This document shows, in pieces, positions 21,513 through 32,300 of a DNA stretch of 64,000 nt. Position 1 is the stretch's first letter. Each line of letters starts with the position of its first letter. Origin of the DNA: Vicia villosa (taxonomy: Eukaryota > Streptophyta > Magnoliopsida > Fabales > Fabaceae); contig NC_081183.1 of assembly GCF_029867415.1 (NCBI RefSeq), positions 196,075,563 through 196,139,562 on the forward strand. Direction: 5' to 3'. The position numbers and the translations under genes are program-made. The notes under the pieces were generated by a model. It was not told where the DNA came from, did no database searches, and was given only the letters and a program-made list of their open reading frames with translations.

Positions 21513-22283
21513 TTAAGGGCACTTGGGTTTGCCACCACGAGTAGTCAAGCTGGCATAACAGGGACACTTTTCTTGGTTTCCAGCAGTACCAGGTGGCACA
21601 CAGTTACATCTTCTACAACATGTTCCACATGCTCTTTGACACAATCTTGGTCGAGATGATAAACGGCACCTTGCAACACATGATCCGTTACAATCTGAAA
21701 TATGTAATCACGTTTCAAATTGATCAAAATTATAATCACACATATTTATATATCAAGTACTCTTATATGCATGAATTTATATGATATGTAGTTGTACCTA
21801 TTTGCTGAAGAAGAGAACCTTGTGTTTGTGTATGTTCCTGCCATTCATTAAAAGCATGCATTAGTTAGTTAAGTTTATAGATTGTATTATTGGTAATATT
21901 TTTCTATAAAAATATAAAATATACAGCTCCGGTGGTAGAGTCATGAATTTTAGGTAGCTTAAGCAAAAATGTTACACCATTTGATTATTTATCTGTTTTA
22001 ATTTTTACATCCAATATTTACTAATTCTGTCCCCAATTTTATCACTCATTTTGCCTAAAAATCAGCTATTAAATTGAGAAGAGTATAAAGAAAAGAGAGG
22101 TTGAGCTCGGCGCGTGCCCGGACTGGCTGGACCTTTGAACCGTCCCTGCATAGCTCGATTATAAAACAGAAAAAAAAATACTGATTTAAATTATATACGT
22201 ACAGATTGATGTGCAGCATCAACAAAATGGAGAAAGAGAAGTGATGCAAGAAGGGAAGCAGCTAGAAGCTTAGAGAAAGGCAT
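21513..22283 (-). CDS. GASA/snakin family cysteine-rich peptide, copy 2 (three exons)
   Basis: Paralogue of the gene at 3044-3549, again 100 residues. Minus-strand exons are 22203-22283, 21798-21837 and 21513-21694 (stop TAA). Exon lengths (81, 40, 182) and intron phases equal those of copy 1, and all splice sites are GT...AG. The signal peptide (MPFSKLLAASLL...) is followed by a linker. The 60-residue GASA domain keeps all 12 cysteines with identical spacing and differs from copy 1 at three positions near its middle and end (R for K, T for P, P for R). The correct frame of exon 3 is hidden because a longer open frame overlaps it. Intron 1 is 365 bases against 87 in copy 1, because of an insertion. 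The open frame, conserved splice sites and TATA box suggest it is functional. Confidence 0.9.
21865..22190. repeat. Insertion within intron 1 of GASA copy 2
   Basis: About 280 bases absent from the matching intron of copy 1. The insert has mixed composition, including a GC-rich stretch near 22105-22150 (ggctcggcgcgtgcccgg-like, then ggacctttgaaccgtccctg). That stretch looks like debris of a repeat rather than native intron. No terminal repeats or target duplication were identified. Splice sites are unaffected. Confidence 0.6.
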
Positions 22284-22332
22284 GATTGAGAATGTTAATT
22301 AAGTGTGAGAAATGAGAGATATGATGAGGAGG

Positions 22333-22340
22333 TATTTATA
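22333..22340 (-). promoter_or_regulatory. TATA box of GASA copy 2
   Basis: TATAAATA on the minus strand, 50-57 bases upstream of the ATG at 22283. This is the same distance as in copy 1. Confidence 0.68.
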
Positions 22341-22780
22341 GGTGATGAGAGCAGCTAGCTTTAAGAGAAGAATATATATATCAACAAAACTTGCTAGCTG
22401 GAATATTGCTTTTCTTGGATTAAAGTGAATTATGTATATAATTTGGAGGCAATTTGCATGGTGGGTGAATATGGCTGGCTTTGAAGAATATTAGTGGATA
22501 GTTGATCTTTCTATTTTTGTCATGATATGATTGACTCACTCTCACAAAACCCCACAATTCTTGTCTAAATAAATTTTGTGTCTATTGTGCGTGTGAGTAA
22601 TGCTTATCTAAAAATATATGTATATTGAAAACTAGTCAAAGGAAGGGTTACCTAGTTCAGTTTCATTCGAATAATGCTCTGTATTACCGATGTCGGTCGC
22701 TTTAAATTTAAGGTGTGCTGGATGGTTGATGCCATGGACACATCAATTTCTTTTTCAAATTATTCCAGAGTTAAATTTAT

Positions 22781-23036
22781 GAAATAACTTCTCTACCCAT
22801 CATAAAAAAAAAACAAGATTCCATATTTAAGGTGGAGTTATTACAAAAGTAAGGGTATAATTATAACATTAAATTATAAAATGACACTTAAATAGGAACA
22901 AAAAAATTCCTCTAAAATGACACTTAAAAAGGAACTGAGGGAGTATAAAATAGTACAATTATTTGTTGTTTCCAAGACATTTTACACATAAGGTAACTTT
23001 ACCTAAGTTTTTGAGTTGGATAAATAAGAATTCACC
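22781..23036. mobile_element. Mutator-type MITE, copy 3, with a nested insertion
   Basis: The element lies between exact 9-bp repeats TAAATTTAT (22772-22780 and 23037-23045). The ends match the family (ctctacccatcataaaa on the left, gataaataagaattcacc-like on the right). About 80 extra bases ending ggaactgagggagta (near 22860-22950) look like a Stowaway fragment inserted in the middle. Confidence 0.78.
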
Positions 23037-23046
23037 TAAATTTATA

Positions 23047-23254
23047 CTCTCTTTGTCTTATAATAAGTGACTCATTTGAATTAAAATGATGTATTCTAAT
23101 ACATTTTTTTTTTCAATTCTACCCTTCAATTAATAAATATTTCACCATTTTCAATATATGATCAGAGTATTATAGTAAAAACGACATTCTCTCTCTTACT
23201 TTTATAATTTTTTTTAATCGATGTGAAATGATGGATTGGATCACTCATTATGAC
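23047..23254. mobile_element. Stowaway-like MITE, uninterrupted relative of 11691-12458
   Basis: Starts CTCTCTTTGTCTTATAATAA after a TA and ends near tggatcactcattatgac. Its right terminus has lost the GGGACGGAGGGAG end. Read on the minus strand it aligns with both halves of the interrupted MITE at 11691-12458. Confidence 0.7.
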
Positions 23255-24065
23255 TAACCAGTACCCTCAGGGCAATAGTTAAACATTTCAAAAAAAAATT
23301 TTTTTATAGAAAATATAATATTTCAATTTTCAAGACATTAAATACGCAGATTACCGAGATAAATTTACTATTTTAAAGTCTTAACCATTGTTCTTAGAGC
23401 ACTGGTTAGCATTTCTCATATTTTAAATAGTGGTGGACAAAAACTCGAGACCCGCCCATGACCCGTTTTGTCATATCCGTTTTTTTAAGGAACATAAATA
23501 ATTGGATTTCGGGTGAGAGAGTAGACAATCGAGTTCAAATGAGTTTTTTTGATGAGGTTCGGATGCTATGAATTGGTATAATGAAATCCGAGTCCAACCA
23601 AAATTGTGTGTCATTGGACCAATAATAGTAAAATATAATACTTTTCTCTTTTGACTCAAAACTCTTCTAGGACTTGAGACTCAAAATCTAATTTGACATC
23701 CTATTTAATTTAATTTAATTTAATTGCTTGTAATACCATTCTGACCAGTCTTCATGTATCTTCATAATTATTAAGGGTGGGTGTTCTTTGGTGTGGGTTC
23801 ATATGTGAACACCATATTCAAACTAAATTAATCTACAAATTATTTCAATTCAGTCATTTATATATAAACTCAATTCAATTTAAATAGTTTTAGTTGGATT
23901 ATGAAATTAGAATTTTTCAATTCATAGATCCTTTGACACAAATACCATGATTTATCGTAGTTAAATATATAATACATAAATTATATTATTAAAAAATATC
24001 TTAAATTTTATTTAAATAAATATTTCGGTTTTTTAAAAATAAAGTTTCAAATTTTCACTTTAAAA
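23255..24065. other. Intergenic sequence
   Basis: AT-rich with a short (TTTAA)n run near 23704-23723. A stretch near 23420-23700 (aaactcgagacccgcccatgacccg) resembles repeat debris. No gene was recognised. Confidence 0.45.
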
Positions 24066-24366
24066 ATGATTTGACATGTAAGCTTCCAATTATTAAATAT
24101 AGAGTTAGCTAGTTTGCATTATGAATGGACGTAGGAGTTCAAATTTTATTCATGCAGACAGAAAACTACAAGAGCTTAATTAACTTTTTGATACCCAAAA
24201 AATTAGAAGAAAAAAAAAGTGTCGTGAAGTTTGGGTTTGGTAGATGGTGATATATATGGAATTAGATGCATGAAAGATGTGGAGAAGGAATGAACCATTA
24301 ATAAAGCCAAACTTGACAGCTGTTTGTGACGGCACCTCAGCTGTATTATGCTAATCAAATGAGGTA
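24066..24366 (+). repeat. GASA-flank block, copy 3
   Basis: Aligns with 9190-9475 and with 13140-13295 plus 17726-17890. Its first portion corresponds to 22630-22770, separated here by MITE insertions. It is the block nearest to GASA copy 2. Confidence 0.75.
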
Positions 24367-24380
24367 TACGCTATCTAAAG

Positions 24381-24840
24381 AGTAATGTTATTTTTACACC
24401 ATTTATTACACCAAATACTTACACTAAATATTGTTCATCGTATTTGGTTAATGTAGTGTAAAAAATTGGTTGATGCAGTAATGAAGTTGGTTAATACAAC
24501 ATTCAGGTATTAAAAATAATTTTTAGCAGTCACTAAATTTGGTTAATGCAGTGTAAAAATTTGGTTAATGCAGTAATAAAGTTGGTTAATGCAACATCCA
24601 GGTATTAAAAATAATTTTTAGCAGTCATCAAACTTGGTTAATGCAGTTTAAAAATTTGGTTAATGCAGTAATGAAGTTGGTTAATGCATGTTCAGGTATT
24701 AAAAATAAATGTCCGTACATGAATAGTATTCACGCCGTACATGAATAGTATTCGTTCGTACATGAACAGTGTCATCCGTATATGAACAGTGTCGTCCGTA
24801 CATACGGTGTAAGTGTAAGAATAACATTTATGATATTACT
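24381..24840. mobile_element. Terminal-inverted-repeat element filled with tandem repeats
   Basis: The left end agtaatgttatttttacacc and the right end, on the other strand agtaat...aatgttattcttacac, are inverted repeats. Inside are nearly three copies of a repeat of about 96 bp (ggttaatgcag..., 24445-24710). About five copies of a unit of about 20 bp around ccgtacatgaatagtattc or ccgtacatgaacagtgtc follow (24710-24800). No coding capacity. Confidence 0.6.
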
Positions 24841-24842
24841 TA

Positions 24843-25528
24843 GGGTGTGTTTGGTTGTGAGATGAAAATGAGAAGAGAGAAAAATGTGAGAAAGAGTGTA
24901 AGAAGAAAGAAATGGGTGAGAAATAGGATAGATTAATGTATTGTTTGTTATGAGAGAAGTATGAGAAAAATAGAAGAGAAAGAAGTGTAATTATTTTTGA
25001 AAGGACAAAAATACCCTTAAATTAAAAAAATTAATGCTACAATTTTTTTCATTAAATTTTTATCACTATTTAAATCTATATTTTAATTAAAATAACAATT
25101 ATTGAGTAATTTTAATTTATTTAATTGTTTTATTATTTTAATTATCAAAATAATTTAATTTAGTAAATTTATTTGTTTTTATACTATATGCAAATAGGCT
25201 AACAAATAAACAAAAAAAAAACACAACAGATTTAACTTTGGCCAATTGTAAACCACAATAAACCAAAGTCGTTATTTAATTGATTTTACTTGAAGTATCA
25301 TTAGAAAAAGAAACAAAACGTATAAAATAAGGGTATTGATTGGAAACAAAAAAAATTAGACCTTTCTCTTCTCTTTCTTCTCTATAATGAGAAGAAAGCA
25401 AAATGTGGTGGGACCCACTTATTTTCTTTCTCTCTTCAACATTTCTTCTCATTACCAAGCAAGAGAAGTTAGCTCTTTCTTTGCAACTTCTCTCTTTGAT
25501 ACTTCTCTCTCTTGTTCCAAACACACCC
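24843..25528. mobile_element. Tourist-like (PIF/Harbinger) MITE
   Basis: A 686-bp element starting GGGTGTGTTTGGTTGTGAGA and ending CCAAACACACCC, flanked by TTA on both sides (24840-24842 and 25529-25531). A TTA duplication with GGGTGTGTTTGG-like ends is typical of this group. The interior is AT-rich, with GA-rich and CT-rich arms near the termini. The open frame inside is a by-product of this composition. Confidence 0.8.
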
Positions 25529-25889
25529 TTAGAGAAAAAAAAAGTTGTGTTTAGATAGGAGAAATGTTAGGTTGACACTAAAAATTATACTACATCGTAT
25601 CTACTATTTATTTGTATTTAAAAAAATTAATTAAAATATTCAATCAATTACATGATGGCATCTAGGGTGAACCACCATTTAAATGGTTTACTATTAACCA
25701 TAACTATGAGTCCTTAGATCTTAAATATAATATTTTATGGTATATTTCTCCACATGCAAGTTTTTTTTTTCTTTCATCTTCTTTCTCTTTTCAAACAAAT
25801 CGTTTCAATCAAAATTCTAGAGATAAATAAATATCAAATTATAGCCTTTAAATATTTTATTTTGAATATACTGTCAGAATAAATTGAAT
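25529..25889. other. Intergenic sequence
   Basis: AT-rich, without a recognisable gene or repeat. Confidence 0.45.
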
Positions 25890-26990
25890 TGAGCTTAAAA
25901 AATCTGGTGGAAAGCACTTGTAAGAAAATCATGCATCATAAACCTAATGTCATTGTCACTTCTTAAACATTTAAGCTTATTGCTAAATTGTGTTTCAATG
26001 AATGATATGAAGTTTATTAAATGTTTTCTGGTTTCAGCTTTTGATTTCATCAAAATCACCCAAGTGAATATACTAAACTCATCAACTAATGTAAGCAAAT
26101 ATTTATGACCTAGAACAAAAATATGAGAATACGAACCCCAAATATCAACGCGAAGAATTTCAAAAGCATAAAAGGTTTGAGTAATGCTACTAAAATGAGG
26201 CAACTTCCTTTGTTTGAAAAAATGACAAATGTCACAAGGAACTTTATGTTTATTGAAGTGAATAAAGGGAAATTGAGAGCATATACATTGATGTCTAAGA
26301 GAAGAAATATGTCATAATCTCATATGTCATAATGCAAAATCACAAACAACATGCGAATTACAATTTGAAATAGAATGAAAAGGTGTAAAGCAAACCGAAT
26401 TAGGAACAGACTTGGCTACTTGCATATCAATTATGTATAAACCATCAACTAATTTAGTTGTACCAATCATCTTCTTAGTATTGTCCTGCGAAAATATACA
26501 AGAGTCGATAGTAAAAACAACAAAACAATTATTTTCTATAACTTATTGGGGAACAAATAAAATATTAGTGTGAAAGTTTGAAAAAAAATAAAACGTTAGT
26601 AAGTTGCAGATCGGGAGAAAATAGGCAGTTCCATCTAAACAGGAAGTGGCAATGGCATTGTTTGGTAGGTGCGTTGTTATAGGTTTGATAGAATGAATAT
26701 TAACAAGTAAGGAAATGTTGTCGGTGATGTGATATGGGGCTCTGGTATCAATAATCCAGGAGAGATAGCTCTTACCAAAATCAATGTTTGAGTTGGTGTT
26801 TAGGACAACTGAATGAGTAGAGTTGGAATGGGGTTGAATGAAAGTTGTATTGACAGAGTGCATTTTAGATAAACATTGTTGCTTTCAAGTTTGAAGTAAT
26901 TCCATAAGATTATTGTATTGATCTTGTATGAAGAAAAAATCCAGTATTGGATCTATCAGACGTAGAATAGGTTTGAGTTGGTTATCCATT
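25890..26990 (-). pseudogene. Ty1/copia polyprotein fragment (protease to integrase)
   Basis: Minus-strand reading starts with a protease region at 26543-26863; WIIDTRAPYHI has Arg where copia proteases have the Gly of DTGA. Next come traces of the GAG-pre-integrase and the integrase zinc-binding part (PCDICHFFKQRKLPH, about 26200-26250). The integrase core follows at 25895-26203 (ILRVDIWGSY, FTWVILMKSKAETRKHLINF, LKCLRSDND). Two catalytic aspartates are visible. The Gly-x-Glu after the second is altered, and the frame ends before the third acidic residue can be placed. There is no reverse transcriptase and no LTR. It is a truncated dead copy. Confidence 0.85.
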
Positions 26991-28309
26991 ATTAAACAAT
27001 TTAAATATTAAACAATTTTAATAATTGATATTACATGAATTGTCATTGGTATTACATGATAAAATCTCAAAATTTAAATATTAAACAATTTTAATAATTG
27101 ATTTCAATCTTTTTCTTCTTTGATCTTTCATAAATTTTTATTTTAATCAAAACCAGACTAAAAAGGATAAACACGCCTTCTTCACAATATAAATTCTCAA
27201 CAACGTTCAATTATTTTATCAAGTTATTGATGGGCTTTATCTCCATTATTTTTATTTTATTTTTTAATTGTTCAACCTCTCACATCCACAATTCAAGAAT
27301 AAATTAAAGTTTCCGCTCAATCTTATGGCTCTAAAAAAAGAAAATAAATCTTTAATAAAAATTATCAGTCGAATTTCAATAAACTTTTAATATTTCACGA
27401 TTGATTCGATTCATATATAAGAAGGGTAGAGAGCCTCTACTTAAACTTTTTTTTTTTTTTTTTTTTTGTCTTTTGAGTTGATTAAGGATATGTCACATTT
27501 CTATTTTGGTTGATACAAAATTGACGATTTTATATGATTATGACATATTTGTTGCCTTCAAGTAAAATTGATTTTGTTTTTCTAGAATTGATTTAATTTA
27601 AAATTAGGATTTGTATATTTTAATTCTAAATTAAATTTTTACACACAAATTTATTATCAAGTTCAATTTTACTATAACAACTTTATATTTAACTAACTTT
27701 TAATTGAAATTAATCCATTAAAAATGGATTTTTTATAAAGCATTGTATTAGGTTGGAGGATTCCTTTTAATAAAGATATTGCTTATAAAAGAGGCTGTAA
27801 AGAGAAAGTAAAGAATGATAAAGCACATCTTATATATAAATATTCATGTTCAATTATGCATCTATTATACAACAATTAGGATAAGCTTATAGGTCAATTA
27901 CTTTGAGATATAATAGTTTTTTTTTTTTCACTTCAAAAGATAGCTTTACAGACTATTAGTCCATTATTATGTATTTTTTATTATTCATAAAAAATAATAG
28001 CAAAATTGCCAACTATTAGTAGGTGGAAATTGAGGCCCAAAAAAAGTTTTCTTTAAAAAAAAATCAATGATACTTTTTAAACACTAAATATTTTTTAAAA
28101 AATATATATATCAATAAAAAATCAATGATTTTTTATTTATTTTTACAAAACAAATGAATCAATGATATTTTTTAAACACTCTAAATACTGACAACGGATT
28201 TTACGGCTGAAGTTAACGATTAATCATGTAATTAATCTATCTTATATAAAATTTAATTTTAATCAATTTACACTTTTATTTTCAGTATTAATAACAGAGA
28301 CTTTAGTTT
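26991..28309. other. Intergenic sequence
   Basis: AT-rich, including a T-run of about 23 near 27448-27470. No gene, MITE end or conserved motif was recognised. Confidence 0.5.
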
Positions 28310-28375
28310 TGTTGGAACAAGCTCAAAGTTTGTAGGTGAATAAATGGAGAAAGTGAAAGGTTAAAGAAAATGAAG

Positions 28376-29905
28376 CAGTGTTTTAAACATCGGACCGGAC
28401 CGGCCAGTCGGACCGGTTGAACCGGTCAGATAATCGGTCTGATTCGATTGATCAGTGTTTTAAAAATCAGACCGGATCGGCCAATCGGACCGGGAACCGG
28501 CCACGTACCCGGTCTGGTTCAATAGTTGGATCGAAAATGTCATTGAACTGGTGCGAACTGGTCAAAACCGGGAAAAAAACCGGCGGTTTTTCTGAACCGG
28601 CGATTTAAATGCATTTTTTTACTTTTTCATTTTTTTTATTTTAAAAAATTAAAACGACGTCATTTTAATTATTTTAGTGAAAAATGAAAATAAAAAATAA
28701 AATAAATAAAAAAAAATTGCATATACGGTTGGTTTTGTTATCGATAATTTTGCTATTGAAGAAGGAGATCCCAACATTGAAACAATTTTTCCTTTCTTGA
28801 AATTAAATTTAGTAGACAATGAAATTATTTTGTTATAAATTATTCAATTATATTATATGGCGATTAAACTTTGTTTGCAATTATACATCGTAATTTTGTA
28901 CTATTTTATTATGTGCGATACCTATGTTTAAAATTTGAATTTAAATTATGAATTTGTAATATGATATTTTCAAAAAATTTAAGTGCTAGTTATATTTTGT
29001 AAATACTGAATCATCCGGTTCGACATGTTTTATACCTATATAATTTTGTTATAACGACCGGTCTATTCAACCGAGTTATCCGGTTTAACCCGGTTTAGTC
29101 ACGCGGTTCAATTAGTGACCCAGTGGTTCGACCAATAAACCAGTAACCCAGTACCTTCACAGGTTTGATGTCCGGTTCAGTTTTAAAAAACTGCGATTGA
29201 TGGATCGGATATGTCATTGAACCGGTGTGAACCGGTCAAAATCGGTAAAACCGGAAAAACCGACGATTTTCCAGAACCGGTGGTTTAAATGCATTTTATT
29301 TTTTTTATTTTAAAAACTTAAAACAACATCATTTTAATTATTTTAATGAAAAATTAAAATAAAATAGAAAAGAAAAAATACAAAAAATAAAAAAAAGAAA
29401 ATAAAAATAAAAATAAAGATGTTTCGGATGCGGTTAATTTTGTTGCAGATGATTTTGATATTGAAGAATGAGATACCAACATTGAAATAATTTTTTATTT
29501 GAAATTAAATTTAGTAGACAATAAAGTTACTTTATTATAATTTATTCAATTAGATTATTTTGCGATTAAATTTTTTTTCAAATATATACTTTGTAATTTT
29601 GTACTATTTTATTATGTGTGATACCTATGTTTAAAATTTGAATTTAAATTATGAACTTGTGAATTTATTTAGGATATGATATTTTAAAAAAAAATTAGTT
29701 CCAGTTATATATTGTAGATACTGAATCATCATGTTTGACATGTTTTATACATATATAGTTTTATTATAACGACCGGTCTATTCAACCGAGTTATCTGGTT
29801 TAATCCAGTTTAGTCATGCGGTTCGACCAATGACCCAGTGGTTCGACCAATAAACCAGTGACCCAATACTCTTACCGGATGTCCGGTCCGGTTTTTAAAA
29901 CACTG
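28376..29905. mobile_element. hAT element (outer), containing a second hAT of the same family
   Basis: Ends CAGTGTTTTAAACATCGGAC and ...GGTTTTTAAAACACTG, with near-identical 8-bp flanks AAATGAAG (28368-28375) and AGATGAAG (29906-29913). The interior near the ends is rich in CCGGTC/GACCGG motifs. It holds no transposase, only AT-rich filler. The nested copy at 28453-29193 splits it near its left end. Without the insert the outer element would be about 780 bp. Confidence 0.88.
28453..29193. mobile_element. Nested hAT element of the same family
   Basis: A 741-bp element from CAGTGTTTTAAAAATCAGAC to ...CAGTTTTAAAAAACTG, flanked by the exact 8-bp duplication CGATTGAT (28445-28452 and 29194-29201). 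Its interior aligns with the following part of the outer element (for example cgaccggtctattcaaccga in both). It is a self-insertion of the family. Confidence 0.92.
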
Positions 29906-30201
29906 AGATGAAGTTAATTGAGATATTGAGTGAGAGAGAGTAATTGAGGAAAAATTAACAAAATGGCATTAAACTCAAACAATGTTACATGAGGGATATT
30001 TATAGGATACAAAAATATAAGCTGGAACCAAACATGCACAAAAAAACAACTTAAAATCATAAAAATTAGCGATGGAAATCGATTTCCCTAATTGAAAAAC
30101 AAAAGGAAAACTGCAAAACTCTCAGGAAATCGATTTCTCCAATCTGGGTAATCGATTTCCTCTTCGAAACTTTATTTTTCAAGACTTTCAGAAGTAATTT
30201 T

Positions 30202-31811
30202 TCAATAAGTTGCTTTCCATGAAACGATCCCAGAAGCTTCTATAATGCGTTTGAATTTCCAAGGATTTACAAAGAGGTCTCTAAAATTGAGATGTCCAAG
30301 ACAGTAGTGCCACAACCACTCTTCTCGATTTGCCGTTGTAGCAAGACACCTATGCTCCATCATTTTCAACTCAATCTTGAAAGTCTTATTGGCAGTCATA
30401 GGAACTTTAAGGACTAAAACCCTATTTTGGTCCAAAATGCGCAAAATCTTGTTTTCCATGTGAATCGTATAATATTTCTCAAGAAATTGGTCAATACTCA
30501 ATTAAATTTAATTCCAAGAATGTACAACACATCTTTGATCAAGGAATGACCATCATCCATTCTTATGATCAAAATATCATCGACCCCGTCGGCCGCTAAA
30601 GTGGTATCATCCCCGAATTTCAGTTTATTCTTTGTGGCTTGATTGATTTTGAAAAACCAATCCTTTCTACATTTCATATGTGTTGAACTACCAGAATCCA
30701 AGTACCTATCATCACTGCATTGGACTCCTCGAACTGTTACCGTAAAGTTTTGCTTGGGACGCGTTTCTGCATCATTTTTTGAACTGTTGTTGTAGTTGTT
30801 GCCTAGTAATTTGCAGTTGCTACTGTTATTGTCCAACAACCCACTACTTCCATATTTCTCCTCTATGATCATCATAAGAAGCGTGTTATTATCATCCACT
30901 TCTTGTCGAGCAACCTTAACCTCATTGCTTTGGTTTTCCCTTTTTCGGGTTACAATCTCTTGCGAAATGACCTTATCTACGGAAATTGTAACATTTCACA
31001 TTACTATGTTCACTTCTTTTGGTGTTGTTGCCTTGATCACTACCTTTGGAGCTTCTTTCACCTTTTTCCCATTTCGAAACTTATGAATCTTTTCCACCAA
31101 AATTATGGAAATTCGACATCCCTTTCGATGTCCACTTCCTTTCGATCTTTTACTCTTCTCATTGAACCGTGCTTACAACGCAAGTTCCACTTTGACTTTA
31201 TCGTTTCCTCGTTCATCCATCCTTTTTTCATGAGCCTCAAGCGAGCTTTAAAGCTCCTTCTTTCTCAATGACGAAAGATCCTTCGATTCTTCGAATGCCA
31301 CAATAATATGTTGAATCTTGACGTTAAAGAATGCAAGGTCTTCGACACAACATTCTGCTCCATAATGGTTTCTCTGCAAGACTTGATTTGATTCACTAAA
31401 CGCGAAATGTGCGTCACGTATTCATTGATTATCTCCTTCTCTTCCATTTGAACCAATTCTAACTGACGCTTGTGAGTTTGTAACCTCGCCTCCTTTGCCT
31501 TATCAGCCTCTTCATAAGATTTCTTCAAGATCTCCCAAGTTTGCTTCGTCGAATCGCAATCGTCGACTTTTTCAAAGTTGTCACCATCAACACAAAAATG
31601 GATCAATAAGAGTTCCTCGTAATCTTTCTTCTTTTCTTCCTTGTGTGCATTAGTAGCTTTTGCTGCAAGTGGTGTAACACCATTATTAACCACTTCAAAA
31701 ACAATCTTGATAGCCAAACAACATCTTCGTTTATTTGCACCATTTATCATAGTTCTTCGAATCAAGGTTTGGAAGATTGGTGGGAACTTGATCATTGGAG
31801 ACGGTAGTCAT
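30202..31811 (-). pseudogene. Copia element C gag-protease remnant, pol deleted
   Basis: Minus strand. The gag start ATG is at 31811 (MTTVSNDQVPTNLPNLDSKN), with a stop soon after in WCK*TKMLFGYQD. Gag continues at 31265-31795 (UBN2-type: VDDCDSTKQTWEILKKSYEE, ELVQMEEKEIINEYVTHISR). A protease follows at 30498-30899 (RYLDSGSSTHMKCRKDWFFK, in which DSG is the active-site triad), and then a GAG-pre-integrase piece (EEWLWHYCLGHLNFRDLF) at about 30270-30345. At 30271 the reading runs straight into LTR sequence, so integrase, reverse transcriptase and RNase H are gone. Its gag matches the fragments embedded in the SPX repeat array. Confidence 0.88.
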
Positions 31812-31834
31812 CTTTGCAGCGGATTAAGGATCTG

Positions 31835-31855
31835 AACTATCCTCTTGATTCCAAA
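31835..31855 (-). promoter_or_regulatory. Primer binding site of copia element C
   Basis: Right after the 5' LTR on the minus strand the sequence reads TTTGGAATCAAGAGG. It resembles the TGGTATCAGAGC primer site complementary to initiator methionine tRNA in plant copia elements, with mismatches. The same place next to the LTR at 54688 has the same sequence. Confidence 0.5.
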
Positions 31856-31935
31856 TGTTGGAACAAGTCCAGAGCTTGTAGGTGAATCAATGGAGAAAGT
31901 GGAGGGTTGGAGAAGATGAAATTAATTGCGATGTT

Positions 31936-31971
<36 letters not shown>

Positions 31972-32300
31972 AATTGAGGCGAAATTAACAAAATGGCATT
32001 AAACGCAAACAATGTTATATGAGGGATATTTATAGGATACAAAAATACAAGCTGGAACCAAATAGGCCCAAAAAGCAACTAAAAGTCGCAAAATATCACA
32101 ATGGAAATCGATTTCCCAATGTAAAATAGAAAAACTCTCAGGAAATCAATTTCCCCAATCAGAGTAATCGATTTCCTCTTCAAAATTTTGTTTTTCAAGA
32201 TTTTCAAAAGTGATTTTCCAATAAACTGTTTTTCACGATACGATTCCAAAAACTTCCATAATATGTTTGAATTACCAAAGACTTCCAATAAATTTTACCT
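31856..32300 (-). repeat. 5' LTR of copia element C
   Basis: Starts TGTTGGAACAAG and carries a (GA)n run at about 31938-31976. It aligns with 28310-30271 and 54688-55134. It lies between the gag remnant and the SPX repeat array. The right boundary is set by where similarity to 54688-55134 ends, near ttttaccta. Confidence 0.83.

Larger units (their letters stand above)
28310..30271 (-). repeat. 3' LTR of copia element C, split by a hAT insertion
   Basis: Begins TGTTGGAACAAG and, with the insertion 28376-29905 removed, aligns along its length with the LTRs at 31856-32300 and 54688-55134. Shared phrases include acaaaatggcattaaac, gagggatatttataggatac and ggtaatcgatttcctcttc. On the minus strand the phrase at about 30003 gives a TATA-like core. 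Its right end adjoins coding sequence directly, so the element was internally deleted. Confidence 0.85.

Noticed and set aside
21545..21739. Longest minus-strand open frame over exon 3 of GASA copy 2
   Set aside because: It reads the wrong frame. The correct frame follows from the splice acceptor at 21695-21696 and gives the intact GASA domain, so copy 2 is not a pseudogene.
24910..25524. GA/CT-rich open frame at 25276-25524
   Set aside because: It lies inside the Tourist-like MITE and reflects its terminal composition.
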